Shown here: positions 57,134-64,000 of the stretch, in pieces
How positions within the stretch are numbered: position 1 is the stretch's first letter
Layout: every line of letters starts with the position of its first letter
Assembly: GCA_001465935.1 (NCBI GenBank)
Contig: LNKV01000029.1
Span: 81,215-145,214 of the forward strand
Direction: 5' to 3'
DNA from: Clarireedia homoeocarpa
Taxonomy: Eukaryota > Ascomycota > Leotiomycetes > Helotiales > Rutstroemiaceae
Length of the DNA: 64,000 bases
Translations under genes and position numbers: made by a program
The notes under the pieces: model-generated
Seen by the model: the letters and a program-made list of their open reading frames with translations, nothing else
Told to the model about the DNA's origin: nothing
The model's database searches: none

Positions 57134-58103
57134 TGTTGTTGTCTGCTTATTGGTTCGGCGGGAAGTATCTTCAAGTTGTCCGTCGCATTCGAGTATCACC
57201 TCGGTCAGATAAGCGCGAAATGGTACACTGGATACGAAGATACAAAGTTGTTTTGTTCGCGTTGGACTCAAAATATAGTATTACAGATGCAAAAGGAAGA
57301 GAAGAATAAAATGCAAGACTATGACTATGGGGAAAGCAATATTAATTGTGGTTTGGAGGATCACCTAGGTATTATCCCACGTCCAAGCTCATCATCAGAA
57401 TCCCAAATAGGAATCTCCCGTTTACTTGACTTCGTACCAAGAAATGGGCGAGCGCACGCAGAAGTAAGATGCCCAGTCGCGGATTGGCATACTTGGCCAG
57501 GCAAGATAAGATCTGAGGAAGGATCCAATCAATAGCTCTGCTCAATTAGGTATAAAAAGGATTACGACAGCGGATCCAAACGTTTTTGTTCGGACTGTGC
57601 ATTCCCAACGTATCAGAGCGTGCCCTGCGTGCTAAGTTTGTACGGAAGTACGAAGTAGCTGAGGTAGCGAGATAGCGAGGTAGCTTATTCGCAGACGGCT
57701 GGAAATATTGATGATGCAGATGATTGATAATGTTTCTTCCGCCGAATAACGGTCGACCTCCATGTCTTCACGTCTCCACGTCTTCATGTCCTCGTAATGC
57801 TGTCCAACCTCTTACACACCCCACCAGCTCATCCCAAAATGGTGACGTTGTTCATCTACGGTTATCGAGCGCCTTAGCTGCAACAGGCTGCATGCATATT
57901 GCTGCTTACTTTGTCTTACACCACATATCGGGCTTCGGAAACAGGTACGCAACCGAGATCCAATCATCGGGTTTCATGATTTTGGTTTAATTCCGTTTTA
58001 TGCCACACCAGATGGCGCTCAAGGGCCTTTGAAAACCTTGGGACTTTTTATAATACAGCCTTCATAACTTCCATAATTACCCCTTTTCCTTTGGCTTCTC
58101 GCC
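57134..58103. other. Intergenic between MFS gene and ferrochelatase 3' end
   Basis: About 970 bases. Plus ORFs at 56866-57535 are antisense shadows of the MFS N-terminus. A GAGGTAGC/GAGATAGC short repeat at 57658-57682 is the only structure seen. It must carry the MFS promoter. Confidence 0.5.
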
Positions 58104-59499
58104 TCATACAGCGTAAGCCTCTTCAGGCCCAGCAAAGAACTTCTTACTCTCTGCACATCTTTCGCTCTTACATCCAGGACATCTCAACCCCATCTGCTTA
58201 CTGCAAGCAACCCCGCTATCCATGTGAGCTTTGGCAATATCGGCGAGGGCTTGAATGAATATGGGCGATCCGTTCAAACTCTCTGATCTTTTGATAGTGT
58301 CCGCGTGACCTGACTCTCCAATAACTTCTTGATCTAGTTCGTATAAAGTTTCGATATGGTCGGAGGTGAAGGCGACCGGGATCAGGATGAGGTTGGTTTG
58401 ACCCTTCTTGACATATTCCTCGACTGTGTCACTGGTTTGAGCGCCCAACCAAGCACTGGGTCCGACTTGTGACTGCCAGCAGAGTCTGTAGGGGTGGGAG
58501 AAGTTAAGTCGTTGCATGACAGCATAAACCGTAGCTGCGACTTCAGCTGGGTATGGATCACCTAGTGAAGATTAGCAATGTGAGCCTCTATTCTTCTATG
58601 CAGTGCGTACCTCTGTTTACCACGGACATTGGTAAACTATGTGCGGAGAACAATAATACAACATCCTTTCTCTGCTCCTCCGTGTACGTCGCAAGTGTAT
58701 TTTCGATATTCGTCGCAATAGCTTCCGTCAGCCCTGGGTGTACTGGCCATCGGTCGATAACACTCCAATCAATTGTTCCATCACTTCCATTGGCTTTACT
58801 GCCCGCCGACTTCCCCTCGAGTCTTTGTCTCCATTTCCACAACTCGTTCAAACTACTTCCGGTCGTCGAGCAACTGTACTGAGGATACTGTGTGAATGCG
58901 ACGGCTCTCCCGCCTCTCCCACCTCCAAAGCCATCCTCCAACAATCGATTGTACATTTCTTCCGTCAAGGGATTGGCGTATCTGAAAGCAACGTAAGGTT
59001 TGTGTGGTGCTGTTTCAGGTGACATCTTATCCAATAACTTGCACATTTCCTCGGCCTGGTATTCTGACCATTTTCGAATTGGAGAACCGCCACCAATTGC
59101 TGCATATTGCTTTTGAATCTTTGGCGTTCGACGTTTCGAAATCAAAGGACCAAGGTAATTCTGGAATCGTCCTAGGGGAATCAAATCGGCATCTGCCTAT
59201 ACATCGAGCTATCAACGATTGTGTGCCATGGCGGGGTAGAAGAAGCATACGAATAACCTGCTCAAGAAGTCTCCAACTTCATCAGTAGTTGATGGACCAC
59301 CCATGTTCATCAACACCATAGCCGTAGGCCCTCTACGGCCTGTCGCATCTTGAGTCACTGGAGGCACCGGTGTGGCGAAATTCCTCGATTGATCCGCGCC
59401 GGCTCTTTGCACCAATGTAGCATTTGTGAGTCGTGAAATAGTAGCCTGTGAAGCTCTCTTGGTGAGGCTTCCCACCGCCATAGGATTCCGTAAAGACAT
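58104..59499 (-). CDS. HEM15: Ferrochelatase, mitochondrial (haem synthesis)
   Basis: Three exons from ATG 59499 (exon 2 begins ADADLIPLGRFQNYLG, exon 3 DPYPAEVAATVYAVMQRL). Ferrochelatase inserts Fe2+ into protoporphyrin IX in the inner mitochondrial membrane. An Arg/Ser-rich presequence (SLTKRASQATISRLTNATLV) precedes AMVLMNMGGPSTTDEVGDFL. Motifs: YAAIGGGSPIRKWSEYQAEE, AVAFTQYPQYSCSTTGSSLN, VLLFSAHSLPMSVVNRGDPY with the catalytic His, and a C-terminal Cys group (GVACSKQMGLRCPGCKSERC) that holds a [2Fe-2S] cluster in animal and many fungal enzymes. The Glu of the metal site (FTSDHIETLYELD) is intact. Divergent from KU70. Confidence 0.95.
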
Positions 59500-59920
59500 A
59501 TTCGATACAATATACAATAAATAAGCTGTTGCCTCACAAGAATCTCAACGCAGTAAGAATCTGTGCGAAATTGGCTTCTTAACGGCGGGAGGGGACAACT
59601 TTCTACAACATCTCCGACTTTTCCAGAAAATCTAACAAGGATGTGTATTTCTGCGATGAACGGAGCTTACGTTAAAATGCCGATGTATCAAACCAATCGA
59701 AATTCAGAGATTGGGAATAAGATATCATGTGATCACGTACCTTGACGTCTAGCTTTTGACTCCGCTTTCGCGATGCGACGCGTCTGCCTGATCTGACATG
59801 CTGTTTGTGCTCGTATGTGTAGGATTTATTTCGCACTTCACAACAATTGTCAAATGCCATCGCATCTAGGTCCTCGTAAATTGACTATACCTTCACTGAA
59901 TTTTAAGACAAACATCAGGT
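59500..59920. promoter_or_regulatory. Shared divergent promoter, ferrochelatase and Ku70
   Basis: Only 421 bases separate opposing start codons of the haem gene and the Ku70 gene, so they share control sequence. No binding site assigned. Confidence 0.55.
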
Positions 59921-61982
59921 ATGGCAGACTCTGAACCATGGAAGAAAGAGGAGGAGGAAGAGGAGGAAGACGTTGATGAAGTTGTAAGATAACAGCACCT
60001 TTCTCTACAAATGCGCATTCTCTAACTTTGCGCAGGATTATCGAACACAGAAAGATGCTATTCTCTTCGTTATCGATATCAGCGACTCAATGCTCACAGC
60101 CCCTCCACCATCCGATTCCAAAAAAGCAGATACCGACAGTCCAGCGCTTGCGGCTCTCAAATGCGCATATACAATCATGCAACAGCGCATCATCTCGAAC
60201 CCAAAAGACATGATGGGAGTGCTGTTATACGGCACCGAAGAAACCCAATTGAAGGATCAGACAGGATTAGACACTTCTGTCTATCCACATTGCTATCTTC
60301 TCACGGACCTTGATGTCCCTTCTGCGGAAGATGTCAAGGCGCTGAAAGCAATCGTGGAAGACGAAGAAGAAGCGGAGAAAATATTGGTGCCGACTAGTGA
60401 AGCATTGAATATGAATAACCTGTTGTTTTGCGCCAATCAGATATTTACAACCAGGGCGCCAAATTTTGGATCTCGAAGACTGTTTATCATTACGGACAAC
60501 GACGACCCTCATTCTGGGGACAAGGCAGTCCGATCTTTAGCTGCTGTTAGAGCGAAGGATCTTTATGATATCGGTGTTATCATCGAACTGTTTCCCATTT
60601 CCAGACTAGACCATGAGTTTGATCGCACGAAATTCTATGACGTGAGTGTTGACGTGGATCAACCTGAATTTCACTAATAGTATTAGGATATTATTTACCG
60701 CGATCCCCTTGCGGAAGACGAGTCCAACAACGTTGGACCAACAAATCTCAAAACTGGTGGGGACGGGTTATCTTTACTGAACAACCTCGTCCAAGATGTC
60801 AACTCTAAGCAAGTCGCCAAACGATCCTTATTCTCCAACTTGCCCTTCGAGATTGGACCAAATTTCAAGATCTCCGTCAATGGATACAACATTCTCCAGA
60901 GACAGACTGCGGCACGGAGTACATACGTATGGATGGATGGAGAAGTCGCCCAGATCCCTGTCGGTGAAACTGCCCAAATGGCAGACGACACCGCTCGCAT
61001 CATCGAAAAAGTTGAGATCAGAAAAGCCTACAAATTTGGCGGAACACAAGTAACCTTCACCCCGGAAGAGCAAAAAGAGCTGAAGAACTTCGGTCCGCCC
61101 GGTCTCAAAATCATCGGCTTCAAACCTCAATCCATGCTCCCGCATTGGGCCTCCGTTACAAAATCTACCTTCATCTACCCCTCCGAAGTCGACTACGTCG
61201 GCTCCACCCGTGTCTTCTCTGCGCTTTGGGAAAAACTTCTCAAAGACAATAAAATGGGTCTCGGCTGGTTCATCCCCCGTAAAAATGCCTCCCCATCTAT
61301 CGTTGCTCTTCTCCCCTCGGCAGAAAAACTCGATCCTGCCAGCAACCAGCAAATATTCCCCGCCGGTCTGTGGCTTTACTCTCTCCCCTTCGCCGACGAC
61401 ATCCGGTATCCCCCCCCGAGTCTCGCTCCCATCGTCGCATCCGATAATTTGATAGATTCAATGCGCCATGTCGTTCAGCAGCTGCAACTCCCCGGCGCAA
61501 CGTACAATCCCCGCAAATACCCCAACCCGGCGCTGCAGTGGCATTACCGCATCTTGCAGGCGATGGCCCTGGAGGAGGATGTGCCCGAGAAACCGGACGA
61601 TAAGACAGTGCCGAAGTTTAGGCAGATTAATAAGTTTGCGGGGCATTATGTTGCGGAGTGGGGGAAGGTGTTGCAGGGGGATTTGGAGGAACGGAAGGAG
61701 GAGAAGGGACGGGGGTTTGCGACGGGGGTGAAGAGGGAGGCGCAGGATAATGGGGAGTTGGAGAAGGAGAAACCAAAGAAGAGAAAGTTTTTGGGGAAGA
61801 GTTCGGTGAAGAAGTTGATGGATATGAATAGAGAGGAGGTTAAGGGGTTGGTGGGAACGGGGGGACTGGATAAGTTTAAGGTTGCGGAGTTGAAGGAGTT
61901 TTTATTGGGGAAGGGGCTGAGTGTGAGCGGGAAGAAGGCGGATTTTGTTGAGAGGGTGGAGGAGTGGGTTGAGGAGGGGTAG
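59921..61982 (+). CDS. KU70: ATP-dependent DNA helicase II subunit 1 / Ku70
   Basis: Exons 59921-59983, 60036-60641 and 60687-61982 give 654 residues, the family's usual length. Ku70 with Ku80 caps DNA ends for non-homologous end joining and telomere maintenance. The order is an acidic N-terminus (EEEEEEEDVDEV), a von Willebrand A-type domain (DAILFVIDISDSML, LFIITDNDDPHSGD), the Ku beta-barrel core (KRSLFSNLPFEIGP, TYVWMDGEVAQIPVGETAQM, GLGWFIPRKNASPSIVALLPSAE, GLWLYSLPFADDIR), a C-terminal arm and a SAP domain at the end (DKFKVAELKEFLLGKGLSVS). Base composition turns G-rich in the last exon part, as in neighbouring C-termini. Divergent from ferrochelatase. Confidence 0.96.
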
Positions 61983-62583
61983 GGAGGTAATTTTGAGGGG
62001 AAAGGAAAAGGGTTAGGTTGGATTTGTTCAAAATTCGGAGTGGGGAGTTAGGGACAGTGATTGGTGCAGGAAATTTGATTGATATGGATCATGTGTATGA
62101 ATAGCTAGGTGCTTTCGATGCTGCTATGTAAGAAAGACGCCAGAGAACAAAAGAGTAGCAGTTTAAAAAATAAATGAAAAAACGAATGAGTAGTCAAATC
62201 ATATCAAATCATTTCAGTTCATTTCCTCGCTACCAGACAAGCTCTTTAGTATCAACTACCCACTATCCACGATGCTTTGCTGTATGTCTATAAACACATC
62301 CTTCTACCATCAATATGCCCATTGGTTTGGTATGTCTCCCCTCTCGCTCATTGACTCCGCTTCCTTTTCTTTTCACGAAACGCTCTTCTTATCATCCATC
62401 CACTAAAATAAATCCACTTCCTGCCCTCTCTCCTGTCTACTCTTCTCAGTTCCATCCTGAGATTGTCCCATCCTCCTGTCCTCTATCCTTATACCCCAGA
62501 CCTCAACGCCCAAATCCCCCACCCCTAACCCACACGCCCCGGTATTTATGTATTCCATAAACCCATGCACGCACAAAAACCAG

Positions 62584-62617
<34 letters not shown>

Positions 62618-63204
62618 AGAAAAAATTAACAAACGAATTATTCCTATCCTGACACCCCCCAAACCCAGATGCGCCCATCCCCAGCATCCCCAAAGCGGCC
62701 AACTAAAGGACATAGCTAGACCAATAACACAAAAATCTTATTCTCACGCTGCGCTGGCACAACAAGAATTATAGAAAGGCCAATTGCATTTCACATCCTC
62801 CCTCCCCTGCTCCTTCAGCTTCGACCATCTTGACCTCCTCTCCCTCTCTATTTCCTCAAAAACACGTCCAGCCAAGCAGGACTCAACACGAACGTATGCA
62901 TGATCTGTATAGCGCACGCGCATCGAATCGTGAATATTCTCTTCGAGTCTCAAAATGAGACGAGACAACAAAAACCATTCCGACCTCAAACATCAAACTC
63001 CCATAAACGCCACATTCCATAAAATTTATATCCCAGACCCCGCCCTGTCAAGCATGTAATGAAGTAGCATCCATTTATTACAACCGACTCGCCTCACGAG
63101 TCTTGTCCTTCCGCTCGTATGGTATCCACTTTTTTCAACAAAAAAAGGTTTAGAAAAGAATTTTATACAAGATGCTCTTCTTTTATCCTATCCCCTTGCA
63201 TCTC
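61983..63204. other. Intergenic with T/A homopolymer hairpin
   Basis: About 1.2 kb between convergent ends of Ku70 and the Ost-alpha-like gene. A run of about 14 T followed by about 21 A lies at 62584-62620 and can fold back. No exon recognised; ORFs there are simple-sequence artefacts. Confidence 0.55.
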
Positions 63205-64000
63205 TCAATATTTATCTTCCCCCGACTGTGCTTGAGATCCCCATAACGCATTGTGTACGTGACTCGGCGGTTCATGAGGTTCGACAGGCGTCCTCGAATT
63301 CGACCACTGTTCTGATGGGCGTCCGGGCGCTGCTCGTCGTAGACGCTCCGCTCGCTTCTGTTCGAGATATATTTGGGGTTCTGACAAATTGCCATATGGC
63401 GATGGTGATCGGGACCCATACGGTGAGGGTGCGGCTATTGGACTTCGATATGGTTCTGGTTCGCCAGGCGCTATGAATGGATTATCCGGTCTCCTCAAAC
63501 CTGGTGTAAGACGCTCCGGATGACTCATGCCATTCGATGTGATATCCTGCCCTTCCGAATTATATCGTTGGGCTGCTGGGGTATATGCTGAATAGTTGAG
63601 ATTTGTCGGATTTGGTTGTGCATAGTCCATCAGTCCAACCTCTTCTTCGCCCTCCATCGCCGCCTTACTATTACCAAACTGGCTATACTGGTTAGCAATC
63701 GGTAGCCCGTCCCCGGCTTTATATGATGTATCCGCTGAGCTTGTTGACTGAAGAGTCATGTCATTGTCGTGGTTTACAGACGCCGGCTTGTAGGAAGCAT
63801 CCTTTTCTCGCTGCTTGACACCCACGAACAGCCAACGCATACCACGTGCAAACGCTTTAACAAGGTCCCAAGGATTCATGGCATCGCCGATCGCTTTAAA
63901 TCCCAGAATCCCCCCTTGTTTTGGACCGAGCGGTTGTATATCTCCAGAAGAAGCTACATATTTGGTAGCTTTCGTTCCAGATGCGTACGGAGCCCATGGG
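63205..64000 (-). CDS. Ost-alpha/DUF300 (TMEM184-like) membrane protein, C-terminal part
   Basis: The frame is open from base 64000 down to the stop near 63205; the membrane-spanning N-terminal part lies beyond the window. The visible stretch starts WAPYASGTKATKYVASSGD, then PLGPKQGGILGFKAIGDAMN and NPWDLVKAFARGMRWLFVGV. From memory of the family this NPWD...MRWLFVG block is the membrane-proximal end of fungal Ost-alpha (organic solute transporter alpha, Pfam Solute_trans_a) proteins. After it comes a long cytosolic Pro/Ser-rich tail with RSPIAAPSPYGSRSPSPYGN and IYLEQKRAERLRR. About 265 codons are visible. Function in fungi is not well defined. Confidence 0.75.
   Translation of the reverse strand, partial: PWAPYASGTKATKYVASSGDIQPLGPKQGGILGFKAIGDAMNPWDLVKAFARGMRWLFVGVKQREKDASYKPASVNHDNDMTLQSTSSADTSYKAGDGLPIANQYSQFGNSKAAMEGEEEVGLMDYAQPNPTNLNYSAYTPAAQRYNSEGQDITSNGMSHPERLTPGLRRPDNPFIAPGEPEPYRSPIAAPSPYGSRSPSPYGNLSEPQIYLEQKRAERLRRAAPGRPSEQWSNSRTPVEPHEPPSHVHNALWGSQAQSGEDKY

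Noticed and set aside
56866..57535. Two plus-strand ORFs of 147 and 160 codons
   Set aside because: Partly antisense to the MFS transporter N-terminus and without features.

Overview
The window reads as nuclear DNA of a filamentous ascomycete. Coding genes carry many short GT-AG introns (about 45-70 nt, one GC-AG), and the set is typical of moulds: Zn2Cys6 regulators, an NpgA-type phosphopantetheinyl transferase, a fucose-specific lectin, TfdA/TauD-type dioxygenase, MFS carrier, Ku70 and an Fe-S-type ferrochelatase. The style of the proteins suggests a leotiomycete, but that is inference. Gene models below were assembled by hand from exon frames; where phases are said to close, exon lengths sum to a whole number of codons.

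Layout. 1-6.5 kb: a DapA-family aldolase (minus, cut by the window edge) back to back with an amino-acid permease (plus), a possible small secreted cysteine-rich protein, and a Fe(II)/2-oxoglutarate dioxygenase. 7.6-12.7 kb: a 10-exon gene for a 1442-residue protein joining a Cys-rich N-terminus, a P-loop GTPase, a RING-like finger and a patatin phospholipase. 12.7-18.3 kb: repeats, a fucose lectin gene, and a decayed LINE reverse transcriptase. 18.3-21.0 kb: a Zn2Cys6 gene with doubtful frame continuity and a single-pass membrane protein whose intron holds 42 consecutive A (T on the sense strand). 21-24.5 kb: mostly non-coding. 24.5-26.2 kb: PIG-C/Gpi2. 26.2-30.1 kb: a satellite block and low-confidence ORFs.

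30.1-40 kb: a second Zn2Cys6 regulator, a zinc-type alcohol dehydrogenase homologue and a phosphopantetheinyl transferase (the last two divergent), then an aquaglyceroporin pseudogene with two stops and a frameshift, then an acyl-CoA dehydrogenase. 40-46.2 kb is gene-poor, with tandem duplications, an AT-rich island and a 12-bp repeat array. 46.2 kb: thymidylate synthase. 49-53.5 kb: small basic nuclear-type proteins and a secreted Ser/Thr-rich protein. 55-62 kb: an MFS carrier, then ferrochelatase and Ku70 sharing a divergent promoter. The right edge holds the C-terminal half of an Ost-alpha/DUF300 (TMEM184-like) membrane protein.

The most unusual item is the GTPase-RING-patatin fusion, whose parts resemble effector and switch modules of innate-immunity proteins. 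No operon-like system or CRISPR is present, and none is expected in a fungus.
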